Origin: Caldisericaceae bacterium
GTDB lineage: Bacteria; Caldisericota; Caldisericia; Caldisericales; Caldisericaceae
Assembly: GCA_027023025.1 (NCBI GenBank)
Contig: JALVXB010000029.1
Span: 1-64,000 of the forward strand
DNA length: 64,000 nt
Direction of reading: 5' to 3'
This document shows, piece after piece, positions 38,308-48,628 of the stretch. The stretch's first letter is position 1. Every line of letters starts with the position of its first letter. The notes under the pieces are model-generated. The model was given only the letters and a program-made list of their open reading frames with translations, was not told where the DNA came from and searched no databases. Both the position numbers and the translations under genes were made by a program.

Positions 38308-39229
38308 CTGTCTTTTGAGTGACTCCTCCGTTGTTAAATATTTCTTTTATTGCTCCAAGAGAACCGAGCAGAGCTGACGATTCGTAAGGCAGGAAAACTT
38401 TTGTTGCTTTGCCGTTCGCAATTTTGTTTAATGTGTCCATGTATTGTATTGCAATTACATCTTTCGTTGGATTTCCTTTGTGTATCCCTGTAAAGTATGC
38501 TTCTGCTGCATCGGCCTTTGCTTTTGCAACAGTTACGATTGCCTGCGCTTCTCCTTCTGCTTCGAGAATCTGGGATTGCTTTTTACCTTCTGCCTTTAAA
38601 ATTGCCGATTGTTTCTCTCCCTCCGCTTTAAGTATGGCAGATTGCTTTACTCCTTCTGCCTCAAGCACCATTGCGCGCTTATCTCTTTCTGCCTTCATCT
38701 GCTTCGTCATTGCTTCCTGGATTTCTGGTGGAGGGTTAATCGCCTTTAGTTCTACGCGTGTTACTTTCACTCCCCACGGGTCTGTTGCTTTGTCGAGATC
38801 CTGCCTTAGTACTTCGTTTACTCGTTCGCGGGAGGTGAGAAGTTCGTCCAGCGTTAGATTTCCACAGATGTTACGAATTGCCGTTTGTGAGAGTTTTAAT
38901 ATTGCCTGGTCTACATTTTGAACCTCGTATGTTGCCTTTACCGGGTCTGTTATCATGTAGTACATAACATTGTCTATTTTTACCACCACATTATCCTTTG
39001 TAATAATTTCTTGTGATGGATAATCCCATACCTGTTCTCTTAAGTCTACCACTTTTCTTACTGATTCTATAAAAGGAACCAGTACATGAAGCCCGGGTCC
39101 AAGCTTACGCGAATATTGCCCCAGTCGCTCTACTATTGCAGCTGTTGCCTGCTTTACGATAATAACACTTTTAGATGCAATGACCAGTACGACAATTAAC
39201 AAAAGTGTCCAAAGAATTAAAGATCCCAT
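38291..39229 (-). CDS. SPFH/Band 7 domain protein (stomatin/QmcA-like)
   Basis: IVKQATAAIVERLGQYSRKLGPGLHVLVPFIESVRKVVDLREQVWDYPSQEIITKDNVVVKIDNVMYY; ELKAINPPPEIQEAMTKQMKAERDKRA. Confidence 0.93.
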   Translation of the reverse strand: MGSLILWTLLLIVVLVIASKSVIIVKQATAAIVERLGQYSRKLGPGLHVLVPFIESVRKVVDLREQVWDYPSQEIITKDNVVVKIDNVMYYMITDPVKATYEVQNVDQAILKLSQTAIRNICGNLTLDELLTSRERVNEVLRQDLDKATDPWGVKVTRVELKAINPPPEIQEAMTKQMKAERDKRAMVLEAEGVKQSAILKAEGEKQSAILKAEGKKQSQILEAEGEAQAIVTVAKAKADAAEAYFTGIHKGNPTKDVIAIQYMDTLNKIANGKATKVFLPYESSALLGSLGAIKEIFNNGGVTQKTDEKKK

Positions 39230-39323
39230 AACTCACCTCCAAATTTTTGTTTTATTCATTTTATACTTATTTTACTTTCTTGCAATAAAGCATTAAATTT
39301 GTAGAATGTACGCGGTGATAAAA

Positions 39324-39905
39324 ATGTTTCTTATAGTGGGATTGGGTAATGTAGGTGACGAGTATGCAAACACGCGCCATAACGCAGGATTTATGGTGTT
39401 GGACATACTTGCAAACAGGTGGAAAATCATTCCTAAAAAAATTAAGTATCAATCGTTTTATAACGAGGGCGTAGTAAAGAGGAACGGCAAAACAGAAACG
39501 GTCATCCTTGCAAAGCCGCTTACATACATGAATTTGTCGGGAAGGGCTGTTAAACCTCTCCAGTATGCTTTTGAAGTACCCACAGATCACATTATCGTTA
39601 TTCACGACGACCTTGATTTGCCAGTCGGTACGGTGCGTATTAAAAAGGGCGGGGGCGACGGAGGGCATAAGGGATTGCGTTCTATAATATCTTTAATCGG
39701 TCCGTCTTTTATACGGGTTCGGGTTGGCATTGGCCGTCCTAAAAGTAAGGAAGATGTAATTGACTATGTCCTTTCGCCATTCAAAAAGAGTGAAGTTGAC
39801 ATCGTTAACGAATCTCTGGGGAGGGCTGCAGATGCAGTTGAAGATGTAATCTTTCTGGGAGTGGAAAAAGCCCAATCTATTTATAATGCACCTTCTGTAA
39901 AGTAA
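39324..39905 (+). CDS. pth: Peptidyl-tRNA hydrolase (ORF from 39306; start 39324 likely)
   Basis: FLIVGLGNVGDEYANTRHNAGFMVLD; KPLTYMNLSGRAV; HDDLDLPVGTVRIKKGGGDGGHKGLRSI; RVRVGIGRP. Confidence 0.95.
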   Translation: MFLIVGLGNVGDEYANTRHNAGFMVLDILANRWKIIPKKIKYQSFYNEGVVKRNGKTETVILAKPLTYMNLSGRAVKPLQYAFEVPTDHIIVIHDDLDLPVGTVRIKKGGGDGGHKGLRSIISLIGPSFIRVRVGIGRPKSKEDVIDYVLSPFKKSEVDIVNESLGRAADAVEDVIFLGVEKAQSIYNAPSVK

Positions 39906-39907
39906 TT

Positions 39908-42900
39908 ATGCTAAATATTCGCTTTAACGACCTTTTTTCTGGCAGACAAAAAGTACTTCAAACAATATTAAAGGGAAATGTCCATCTTAATGCTCCTTAC
40001 ATTGCGGTGCTTCTTGCGATTGTAAATCAATTAAGTGGCGAGAACATTTTAATAGTTGTGAATTCTGAAAAAGAATTGTCTATTGTAAGTGAAGCACTTA
40101 ATGGGGTTCTCGTGAACCCAGAGATGGGTGCATTTCCTTTAGAAAACAGTCTCGTTGAGAAGGGACAGGTTGAACGGAAGTTTAAGTTTTTCGACGAGTT
40201 TTACAAAACGGATAAGAAAATAGTGTTAACTACGCTTAAAGGCATTTTTGATCCTGCAATTTTGCATAGTAATGTGAGAAAAGTTTCGATAGTTAAGGGA
40301 GAAACTCTAAAACAATCACACCTCGTAAAAATGCTCGCATCGTTCGGGTATAAAAGAGTGAAGGAAATCGAAGGAAGAGGGGAATTTTCAGTAAAAGGAG
40401 ATGTGCTTGATGTTTATCCTACTACTCTTAAAAATCCTTTAAGGATAGACTTTGAATACGACGAGATAAGCGACATAAAAACTTTTTCAATTGAAAGCAG
40501 ACTTTCTTTAAACAAGGTTGATAAGGTGGAATTATTCCCCGTTTTCTTTTTTGCAGGCCGTGAAAAAGATTTAAGTATCATAAAGGACAAAATTCGCACT
40601 CTTCCGAAGGATAAAGACGAATACCTTATAGATGTGCTGCAGGCAGATGTTAAAAGTCTTGAAAGTGGGGAAAATAACGGCATTTCGTATTATTCGGCTT
40701 TTCTTGACAATGGGATACTTGGTTACGAATCTCTCATCGATTTAACTGTGGGCTTCAGAAAAGTATTTTTTGGTGATATAAAGTTTAACAAATTTTTAGA
40801 AGAAGTTCGTGAAGTTTACAGAAAAAGCCTCGAAGCAGACGAAATTTTTGACATAGGTTTTAAAAGGGTAGAAAAAGGTTTGTCTGTTTTACCTGATGAA
40901 AAGAGTATTTATCTTGAAAAAGTGAATACTTCAAGTGAGGCAATAGACTTAGATATCACTCAGGTGATGGAGAATTTTTCTGCTTTTTCGTCTTTGAAAG
41001 AATTTATACTGAGTTATCTCAAAGAAAAAAGTGTTTTAATTGTTACTACCCAATTCGAGCGCGTAAAAGAACTTTTGTCTTTGTACGATCTTTCGCCGCA
41101 GTTAAACTATTCGCACGAAAAGGGACTATACTTGCTGCGTGGTAATCTGGAGCAGGGAATAGAAACGGACAAAATGATCGTCATTACTGATAAAGAACTC
41201 TTTCCTCATTACGAACTGCACAAAACGAAGCGTAAAGCGCTCTTTAGCAAGGAAATATCCAGCGTCGAGGAGTTGAACGACGGAGACTATGTGGTTCACA
41301 AAAATTTTGGCATAGGAATTTTCAGGGGGCTAAAAACGATAGAGCGAAATGGTATAAAAAAAGAATATCTGCTTATAGAATACCGCAATGGAGAGAAGTT
41401 ATATGTGCCAATGGAGCGCATTTCTTCCGTTGAGCGTTACATCGGGGACCGCAGAATCGTTCCGCTAAACAGGTTGCACGGTGACGAGTGGAACAAGACG
41501 AAAAAAAAGGCTGCTGAAAATGCACGGCTCCTTGCAAGGAAGTTGTTAAGAATAGAAGCGGAAAGAAAACTTAAAGGCGGCTTTCCGTTTAGACCTTATC
41601 CCGAGGAAGAAAAAGTTCTTTCACTTTCATTTCCTTACGAGCTCACTGAAGACCAGAAAGCAGCCTTAAGAGATGTGCTTAATGATATGGAAAAACCGGT
41701 TCCTATGGACAGATTGATCTGCGGAGATGTGGGATACGGCAAAACGGAAATTGCAATAAGGGCTGCATTCAGGGCAGTGATGAACGGAAAACAAGTTGCA
41801 TTTTTGGTTCCCACGACGATACTTGCTATGCAGCACGAACGCACTTTGAAAGAGCGGTTGCATTTATTCCCTGTAGAAATTGCGATGCTCTCACGCCTTA
41901 CGGAAACAAAATGGAAAAAAGAAATTCTTCAAAAACTCAAAAACGGAACGATCGACATTATCGTAGGCACTCACAGATTGCTTTCAAAAGATGTGAAGTT
42001 TAAGGATTTAGGACTTTTGATTATCGACGAAGAGCAGAAGTTTGGAGTAAAGGACAAAGAGAAAATAAAAGAGCTTCGCGCAAACATTGACTTGTTAACT
42101 CTTACTGCAACGCCAATACCACGGACGCTCCACACGGCGCTGATAAATTTAAAGTCCATATCTCTCATAAACACGCCTCCTCCAGGAAGGATCCCCGTTA
42201 AAACATTTGTTATGCCTTTTAATTGGGATATTGTCAAGAAAGCCATTGAATTCGAGCTAAACAGAAATGGACAGGTGTTTGTCGTCCACAACAAAATAGA
42301 AGATATTTATTCGTTTGCCGAAAAGCTCAAACACTATCTTGGAAGTAATGTAAAAATTGGCGTTGCTCACGGAAAAATGAACAAGTATCAATTGGAAGAC
42401 GCGATGCTTGCTTTTTACAAAGGCGAAACGCAGGTGCTCGTTTCTACGACGATTATAGAAAATGGCCTTGACATTCCGTCTGTAAACACTTTGATCGTGG
42501 ACAGTGCGGAAAATTTTGGGCTTTCACAGATGTACCAGATTCGTGGTAGAATAGGGCGTTCGCACATAAAAGCATTTGCATACTTTTTGTTTACTCCGAA
42601 AAAGGGATTGAAAGCGGTATCGGAAGAAAGACTAGAAACGATAAAGGAGTTTAGCGGGATAGGCGCGGGCATTAAAATTGCAATGAAAGACCTCGAACTA
42701 AGAGGTGCAGGAAACTTACTTGGAAAAGAGCAACACGGCCACATCGTTTCCGTTGGGTATGGAATGTATGTGAGTTTACTTGAGGAAGCAGTAGCAGAAC
42801 TGCGCGGTGAAAAGAAACCCGTCAGGAAAGAGGCTATCGTGAGAGTTGCAGAAAAGTACTTTATACCGTCCGACTACATTCCAATAAATGTGGAAAGAAT

Positions 42901-43264
42901 GAAGTATTATAGAGAGATAACTACTGCTCCAGACTTTTCTGCAATAGAGAGAATAAGAGGTGAGCTTGAAGATAGGTTCGGAAAACTTCCCGTAGAAGTA
43001 AAAAATTTGCTTGATGTGGGAAAGTGTGAAATTATTATGCGGGACATAGGAGTAAAGGAAATCTTTCAGGAAGACGATAGAATATTTTTTACGATTGAAA
43101 AGAGCCACTCCATTTCTACCGAGGGACTTAAAAAATTGTTGTCAAACGACAATACCGTAAGAATTGGGAAAGACTATCTTTCTTTTTTGAGAAATAACGA
43201 AAAAGTAATCCAGCAAATATACTTTGTGTTAAACATTTTAAGCGGGGAGAAAGCCTATGTTTAG
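39908..43264 (+). CDS. mfd: Transcription-repair coupling factor
   Basis: GDYVVHKNFGIGIFRGL; PMDRLICGDVGYGKTEIAIRAAFRAVMNGKQVAFLVPTTILA; IDEEQKFGVKDKEKIKELR; LTATPIPRTL; YQIRGRIGRS. Confidence 0.96.
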   Translation: MLNIRFNDLFSGRQKVLQTILKGNVHLNAPYIAVLLAIVNQLSGENILIVVNSEKELSIVSEALNGVLVNPEMGAFPLENSLVEKGQVERKFKFFDEFYKTDKKIVLTTLKGIFDPAILHSNVRKVSIVKGETLKQSHLVKMLASFGYKRVKEIEGRGEFSVKGDVLDVYPTTLKNPLRIDFEYDEISDIKTFSIESRLSLNKVDKVELFPVFFFAGREKDLSIIKDKIRTLPKDKDEYLIDVLQADVKSLESGENNGISYYSAFLDNGILGYESLIDLTVGFRKVFFGDIKFNKFLEEVREVYRKSLEADEIFDIGFKRVEKGLSVLPDEKSIYLEKVNTSSEAIDLDITQVMENFSAFSSLKEFILSYLKEKSVLIVTTQFERVKELLSLYDLSPQLNYSHEKGLYLLRGNLEQGIETDKMIVITDKELFPHYELHKTKRKALFSKEISSVEELNDGDYVVHKNFGIGIFRGLKTIERNGIKKEYLLIEYRNGEKLYVPMERISSVERYIGDRRIVPLNRLHGDEWNKTKKKAAENARLLARKLLRIEAERKLKGGFPFRPYPEEEKVLSLSFPYELTEDQKAALRDVLNDMEKPVPMDRLICGDVGYGKTEIAIRAAFRAVMNGKQVAFLVPTTILAMQHERTLKERLHLFPVEIAMLSRLTETKWKKEILQKLKNGTIDIIVGTHRLLSKDVKFKDLGLLIIDEEQKFGVKDKEKIKELRANIDLLTLTATPIPRTLHTALINLKSISLINTPPPGRIPVKTFVMPFNWDIVKKAIEFELNRNGQVFVVHNKIEDIYSFAEKLKHYLGSNVKIGVAHGKMNKYQLEDAMLAFYKGETQVLVSTTIIENGLDIPSVNTLIVDSAENFGLSQMYQIRGRIGRSHIKAFAYFLFTPKKGLKAVSEERLETIKEFSGIGAGIKIAMKDLELRGAGNLLGKEQHGHIVSVGYGMYVSLLEEAVAELRGEKKPVRKEAIVRVAEKYFIPSDYIPINVERMKYYREITTAPDFSAIERIRGELEDRFGKLPVEVKNLLDVGKCEIIMRDIGVKEIFQEDDRIFFTIEKSHSISTEGLKKLLSNDNTVRIGKDYLSFLRNNEKVIQQIYFVLNILSGEKAYV

Positions 43265-44432
43265 ATGGATTATAGAGAGCGAAGTTGCAGTAAGCGGACT
43301 TCCTTCAAAATCGGACATTAAAAAGATGAGAAAAATGGGAATTCGAGCCATTATTTCGCTTACTAAAGAACCACTGGACCGGAAAATTATTCCTGACGAT
43401 GTAGAGTACAGGCACTTTCCTGCTGTAGAGCTGGATAGTTTCGAGGTAAGGGAGTTTCTGCTCTATGCATCTTTTTTGAAAAAAGTGAAATTCCCATTTC
43501 TTATACACTGTAAAGACGGAGTGTTGCGCTCTTCATTCTATGCTTTACTGTATCTTGTTTATTCAGGGCGCACGAAGGAGGACGCATTAAATGTCGTTTA
43601 CGGAGAAGATTATCCCGACCTACCAGAAGAGTACTTGCGTTTTCTAAATAACTTTAGTGATAATATTTTGTTGTATTATCTGAACGATACGCTTTCCTCG
43701 TTTTATTACTTTAACGAATTGGTAAAGCTTTTAAGGCATCAATGTCCCTGGGATAGGGAGCAAACGCACGAATCGTTAATCCCCGAACTTATAGAAGAGC
43801 CGCTTGAATTGGCAGAAGCAATTAAAAAAGGCGATTTTGAAGGAATGCGGGAAGAGTTAGGCGATGTCCTGCTTCAAGTGATATTGCACTCTGTTATTGC
43901 GGAACAGGAGGGTAAATTTAGTATAAAAGATGTCGCAAATGATGTATTTACGAAGATGTACAGGCGGCATCCACACATTTTCGGTAAAACGAGCGTAAAA
44001 GATAGCAAGGCTGTTCTTGACCAGTGGGAGAATATAAAGAAGGAAGAAAAGAAAGAAAGGACTGTAGACATAGCAAAGGTGCTTGCCGCACTTATCGTTG
44101 CATTTGACGAACAGGAGGAAGCGCGCAGGGCAGGTTTCGATTTTACCAGTGTTAATCAGATCTTTGATAAGATTTCCGAGGAAACGGATGAACTCAAAGC
44201 AGCGCTTAAAGTTAACGAAAATGTTTCAGAAGAGATTGGAGACCTGCTTTTTTCCGTTATCAACCTTGCACGCTTTTTACGAATAGATCCTGCGCATGCA
44301 CTATTTTTATCTATTGATAAGTTTAGAAAGCGTTTTGAATTTGTAAAAGATGCCTCTAACGGAAAACTTACTAAAATGAGCGAGTCCGAAAAGGATAACC
44401 TCTGGAAAGAAGCAAAAAAACGAGAAGTTTAA
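43257..44432 (+). CDS. mazG: Fusion of dual-specificity phosphatase-like domain with MazG nucleotide pyrophosphohydrolase
   Basis: N-terminal FLIHCKDGVLRSSFYALLYLVY (HCX5R) then LLRHQCPWDREQTHESLIPELIEEPLELAEAI...MREELGDVLLQVILHSVIAEQEGKFSIKDVANDVFTKMYRRHPHIFG. Confidence 0.9.
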   Translation: MFRWIIESEVAVSGLPSKSDIKKMRKMGIRAIISLTKEPLDRKIIPDDVEYRHFPAVELDSFEVREFLLYASFLKKVKFPFLIHCKDGVLRSSFYALLYLVYSGRTKEDALNVVYGEDYPDLPEEYLRFLNNFSDNILLYYLNDTLSSFYYFNELVKLLRHQCPWDREQTHESLIPELIEEPLELAEAIKKGDFEGMREELGDVLLQVILHSVIAEQEGKFSIKDVANDVFTKMYRRHPHIFGKTSVKDSKAVLDQWENIKKEEKKERTVDIAKVLAALIVAFDEQEEARRAGFDFTSVNQIFDKISEETDELKAALKVNENVSEEIGDLLFSVINLARFLRIDPAHALFLSIDKFRKRFEFVKDASNGKLTKMSESEKDNLWKEAKKREV

Positions 44433-44476
44433 GCATACTTTGATTTTCTAACTTTTTTAGTAAAATATACACTTGT

Positions 44477-45277
44477 ATGATAAGATTTATTGACACTGGA
44501 GAAAATAACGGAGCAATGAATATGGCAATTGACGAAGCATTGCTCACTTTAGAAAAAGAGAAAAGACTTCCGCCCGCACTGAGAGTTTATCGGTTTGTGC
44601 CTCCAACGCTTTCTATTGGATACTTTCAAAGCATGAATAGAGAAGTAGATGTAGAAAGGTGCAAGGAGAAAGGTTACGACTTCGTGAGGAGGCCAACGGG
44701 AGGGCGCGCCGTCCTTCACGATAAGGAACTTACTTACAGCGTAACTATTGCCCATCCGCACAGAATACTTGAAATGAACTTGCTTGATTCGTTCCACTAC
44801 ATTTGCAGGGGTATTATCAGGGCGATTGAGTTATTGGGCGGAAAGGCATACTTTTCAAGTAGGGAAGACAACGAGATTTCTTCTCCGTCCTGCTTTGCCG
44901 CTCCAACATTTTCTGACATCCTTATAAACGGAAAGAAAGTCGTGGGCTCTGCGCAGATGAGAAATAGCGACGGGCTTTTGCAGCACGGTTCTATTCTGTA
45001 TAGAGTGGATGTAGACGATATATTTGATTGCTTTAACATGGATGTCGAGAAAAAAAAGAAACTTGCTAAACTTGCTTCCAGAAAAATATCTTCCCTTTCT
45101 GACGAAATAGGCAGGGAAATTACTTTTGACATGATAAAGGATACATTAAAAAAGGGAATGGCAGAAGTGCTTGGAGAAGAACTCGTCGAAACTGAACTTT
45201 CCGAGGAAGAGAATCTGCTTGCAGATAGGCTGTACAGAGAAAAGTATTCCACAGAGCAATGGAATTTTAAAAGATAA
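44477..45277 (+). CDS. Lipoate-protein ligase A family protein
   Basis: NMAIDEALL; PTLSIGYFQSMNREVDVERCKEKGYDFVRRPTGGRAVLHDKELTYSV; INGKKVVGSAQMRNSDGLLQHGSILY. Confidence 0.92.
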   Translation: MIRFIDTGENNGAMNMAIDEALLTLEKEKRLPPALRVYRFVPPTLSIGYFQSMNREVDVERCKEKGYDFVRRPTGGRAVLHDKELTYSVTIAHPHRILEMNLLDSFHYICRGIIRAIELLGGKAYFSSREDNEISSPSCFAAPTFSDILINGKKVVGSAQMRNSDGLLQHGSILYRVDVDDIFDCFNMDVEKKKKLAKLASRKISSLSDEIGREITFDMIKDTLKKGMAEVLGEELVETELSEEENLLADRLYREKYSTEQWNFKR

Positions 45278-45311
45278 TACTTTATGATAAAATACATAGA
45301 GAGGTGAGTAT

Positions 45312-46988
45312 ATGGGAAGAGAAAGTAGAATAAGAAAAATGCGAAGGGAAGGCCTACTCGAACCCGTAAAAAACGAGAGGAGAGGTACTCCCCTGTGGGT
45401 AAAAATCGTTGTTGGAATAGTGATCGTTTCCATTCTTACGCTTACCGGCCTCTGGGCTTGGGGACAGGCAGATAAGGATGTAGCAGCCCGGGTGGGTAAG
45501 GAAGTGATAAAGAACGAAGAAGTCCAGAATCAATTTGACTATTATGTGAACATGTATAAGCAGTACGGGGTTGATTTGAATAGCCCTCAGTATGCAAGTA
45601 TGAGGGATAACTTGCGAAAAAGCGTTCTCAACAGCTTGATCAATCAATCCTTACTCGTGCAGTATGCAAAGGCACATCACTTGAAAATTGACATGGCAAA
45701 GTTTAACGAAGATATGGAAAACCAGATTAAGCAGATTATTGAGCAGGGCAAGAAACAGAATGGCGAGAAGATATTTGAAGACTCTATTGCTGCTCGCTAC
45801 GGTTCAATGGATGCGTATAAAAATTACTTAAAGAAAATGCTTACTCCTTATGTAGAAAGGCCACTGCTTGCTCAGGCTGCACTGGATTCTCAGTACAAGA
45901 ACATAAAGATTACTGACGCGGATGTCAGAAAGTTCTGGAATTCTACTTATCAGGTGGATGCAGAGCACTTCCTTTTGAAAGTGGATAAAAACGCACCTAA
46001 GAGTGTGTGGCAGGAAAAAGAGAAAGAAGCCAAACAGATCTACGAAGAATTCCTTGCAGAGAAAAAGAAAGAAGGTTCAAAGTTTAACTTTGCTGCGTTT
46101 GCGAAAAAGAAAGCAGACGAGTTAAATAAAAAAGAAGCTAAAAGCGGAAAAGAAGTTGCAAGATACGAAAATTTAGGGTTCTTCTCAAGAGGCCAGATGG
46201 TAAAGCCTTTTGAAGATGCGTGTTTTAATCCAAAAGCAAAACCCGGTGACATTATAGGGCCCGTAAAAACGGAGTTTGGATACCACATCATCCACATTAT
46301 CGCAAAGAAGCCAGAGAGCGCAAAGTACGACGAGCCTGCAAAGGTGAAGGTAAAAATTGCCTGGTTCAAGTACAAGAAAGACGATAAGAGAAGCAAAGAG
46401 AATGCAAAAATGAGTGCAAACTCTGTTGCAATTCAACTGAAGAAGGGTATGAGTTTTGACAGAGCGGTAGAACTTTCAGACGACGATCCTACGCTGAAGA
46501 AAGCCAAAGGCCTTATGAGCAGATACATTACGGAAAAAACTGACCCAGCGATATTTAAGGTAGCATACAATTTGAAGGTTGGTGAAACGGCAGGGCCTAT
46601 TGATACCCCTCAGGGATATGCCGTAATTGAACTTGTTGATAAGAAGGCTCCGGTGAAGGCTTCTCTGGACAATAAAGAAATTTACGAAAAGGTGAAAAAC
46701 GACTTGCTTTCACAGAAAAAGCAGGAAGTAGAAAAGGAATTCCTCGAAAAACTTAAAAAGGAATACGGCGTTCGGACGACTGATCCATGGAAGGAACTCG
46801 TCGCGTTCTTTAAGAAACACTTCGGTAAGCAGTGGGACAGTTTTGTTGCCTGGTGGAATAAAGCAACCGGGAGAACGAGCAATGCTCAGGGCGGCGGTTC
46901 GACCAATCCAGCACCAGTTATTCCTTCGAACAATGGAAAGTCTGGTGGAAGTACGCAGCCACTTAAGCCAATCAATGGTGGTGGTTAA
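45312..46988 (+). CDS. SurA/PpiC-type peptidyl-prolyl isomerase (foldase)
   Basis: TM anchor; SurA_N-like region; rotamase-like ENLGFFSRGQMVKPFEDACFNPKAKPGDIIGPVKTEFGYHIIHIIAKK. Confidence 0.88.
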   Translation: MGRESRIRKMRREGLLEPVKNERRGTPLWVKIVVGIVIVSILTLTGLWAWGQADKDVAARVGKEVIKNEEVQNQFDYYVNMYKQYGVDLNSPQYASMRDNLRKSVLNSLINQSLLVQYAKAHHLKIDMAKFNEDMENQIKQIIEQGKKQNGEKIFEDSIAARYGSMDAYKNYLKKMLTPYVERPLLAQAALDSQYKNIKITDADVRKFWNSTYQVDAEHFLLKVDKNAPKSVWQEKEKEAKQIYEEFLAEKKKEGSKFNFAAFAKKKADELNKKEAKSGKEVARYENLGFFSRGQMVKPFEDACFNPKAKPGDIIGPVKTEFGYHIIHIIAKKPESAKYDEPAKVKVKIAWFKYKKDDKRSKENAKMSANSVAIQLKKGMSFDRAVELSDDDPTLKKAKGLMSRYITEKTDPAIFKVAYNLKVGETAGPIDTPQGYAVIELVDKKAPVKASLDNKEIYEKVKNDLLSQKKQEVEKEFLEKLKKEYGVRTTDPWKELVAFFKKHFGKQWDSFVAWWNKATGRTSNAQGGGSTNPAPVIPSNNGKSGGSTQPLKPINGGG

Positions 46989-46991
46989 CAC

Positions 46992-47825
46992 ATGAAAAAA
47001 GGAAAGATAGTTAAAAAAGAAAGAAAAAGCTTTTTTAAAAGAATTGCTGAAAATCCTGCTTTAATCGTTATTCTCGTCGTGGTGATAGTGTCTGCTGTTC
47101 TGTTTGGCGCATACGGATACATCTATGCAGGTAGGAATGTTTACGCTTATGTAAAGGGAACTCCTATATACAACTACGAAATGTCGAGTGAAATCGTGGA
47201 TCAGGCATACAAAAATAATGTAAACCTTGCTAGCATCGGCACTGATCCAAAAGGAGCATTTGTGAGGTACACGCTAACGAACTTTGCGAAAAGAGCGGTA
47301 ATTGCAAGAAGGCTATACTACCTGATGGGTTTAAAAAATCACTTTACCTGCAGTAAAGAAGAACTGGATAAAGCCTTATACGACTTTAAAAAGCAGGTAA
47401 TAGGCGACTCTACGAATCCAGAACAGGCATTCAAAACTGAGCTGGAGAATAGAGGGATAACTGAAAAACAACTTTTGCAGATTTTAAGAGAGAAAGTTAT
47501 TGCACAGAAGGAAAAAGACGCACTAACTAAAAACATTACTATAACGCCTGAAGAAGTTAAAAAGTACTTTAACGAATGGTCCTATGCGTATGTAAAAGAT
47601 GGCCAGAATCCAGAAGAGGTATTTAAGAAAGAATACGACAAAATAAAAAGTGATGCACTTTCGTTTAAAAAACAACAATACCTCGTGAAGTATACGAATA
47701 ATTTAATAAACAAAAACAAAAAGTACATCGTGATTGACAACAGATATAAAAAGTTTATGAGGTGGTTTTACAGAAGCCTGCTGAACCTTGCAGTGCCTTC
47801 TCAATTCAAGCCCGGAGAAGTATGA
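46992..47825 (+). CDS. SurA_N-like membrane-anchored protein without an obvious PPIase domain
   Basis: TM anchor; VIARRLYYLMGLKNHFTCSKEELDKALYDFKKQVIG...ENRGITEKQLLQILREKVIAQKEKDALTKNITITPEEVKKYFNE. Confidence 0.7.
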   Translation: MKKGKIVKKERKSFFKRIAENPALIVILVVVIVSAVLFGAYGYIYAGRNVYAYVKGTPIYNYEMSSEIVDQAYKNNVNLASIGTDPKGAFVRYTLTNFAKRAVIARRLYYLMGLKNHFTCSKEELDKALYDFKKQVIGDSTNPEQAFKTELENRGITEKQLLQILREKVIAQKEKDALTKNITITPEEVKKYFNEWSYAYVKDGQNPEEVFKKEYDKIKSDALSFKKQQYLVKYTNNLINKNKKYIVIDNRYKKFMRWFYRSLLNLAVPSQFKPGEV

Positions 47826-48628
47826 GAAGACTAATAATAGTTCTACTCGTCGTAATTGTTTTATTCTTTGCCGTATTCCAGAAGGTAAGCGTAACCGTGC
47901 TTAATGCAGGAAGTAATTCTCCAGTTTCTTATGCAAAGGTCGCTACTGGTTCTGGGCTGTACATTGCGGACCGAAGCGGTAATACATCTTTTTTTCACTC
48001 TATTTTTCAGGACGGTATTACCGTAAGCCGTCTTGGGTTTAAGAAGGGAACTTTTAAAGTTCCCTTCTCTCTTGCTTTTTCTAAAGATACCGTAAAATTA
48101 AAGCAAGCAGACTTTGCTGAAATACAAAAAGATCTTAACGATATGCTAAACAATGCCTATTCTTACGAGTACAACTATGTTCTTTATTCCAGTGAGAACG
48201 GAAAGACACTAACGCAAAAAATTGACTCTGCCTTTTACAAAGGTAATTTTGAATTCTCTTACGATAGTGACTTTACTAACGCACACTATAAGGTAATGTA
48301 CAAAAACAAGCAGTTCTATACTTTTGATAACGGTGACTGGAAAGAGCTTACTGGCGAAGAAAAAGATAAGTTTGTTAATGAAAACATCGTTTTTATGCCA
48401 CTTGCGGATCTCATTTCGTCTATATTTCCTGGCTCTAAACCCAACAGTGTAGTGTGCAACTTTGACAGTATTACTTTTAAGTGGCCTAATATGCGTATGG
48501 AGATTACGCTTTCGCCGGACGGTTTTATTTCTAAATTAACATTTGAAAGCAATACTGAAGGCCAGAACATCAAAGTTGACCTTGAAGTATCTAATGTAAA
48601 TAAAAAGGTGAAGATTCCAGATGAGTAA
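47822..48628 (+). CDS. Membrane-anchored protein: CarboxypepD-regulatory-like segment plus LolA/LppX-like region
   Basis: N-terminal TM; VTVLNAGSNSPVSYAKVATGSGLYIADRSGNTSF; C-terminal beta-rich region with YKNKQFYTFDNGDWKELTGEEKDKF. Confidence 0.5.
   Translation: MRRLIIVLLVVIVLFFAVFQKVSVTVLNAGSNSPVSYAKVATGSGLYIADRSGNTSFFHSIFQDGITVSRLGFKKGTFKVPFSLAFSKDTVKLKQADFAEIQKDLNDMLNNAYSYEYNYVLYSSENGKTLTQKIDSAFYKGNFEFSYDSDFTNAHYKVMYKNKQFYTFDNGDWKELTGEEKDKFVNENIVFMPLADLISSIFPGSKPNSVVCNFDSITFKWPNMRMEITLSPDGFISKLTFESNTEGQNIKVDLEVSNVNKKVKIPDE

Noticed and set aside
38409-38921. 170-aa antisense ORF with repeated FCLPSAFKIADCFSPSALSMADCF
   Set aside because: Antisense image of the Band 7 KQSAILKAEG tandem repeat; not an independent gene.
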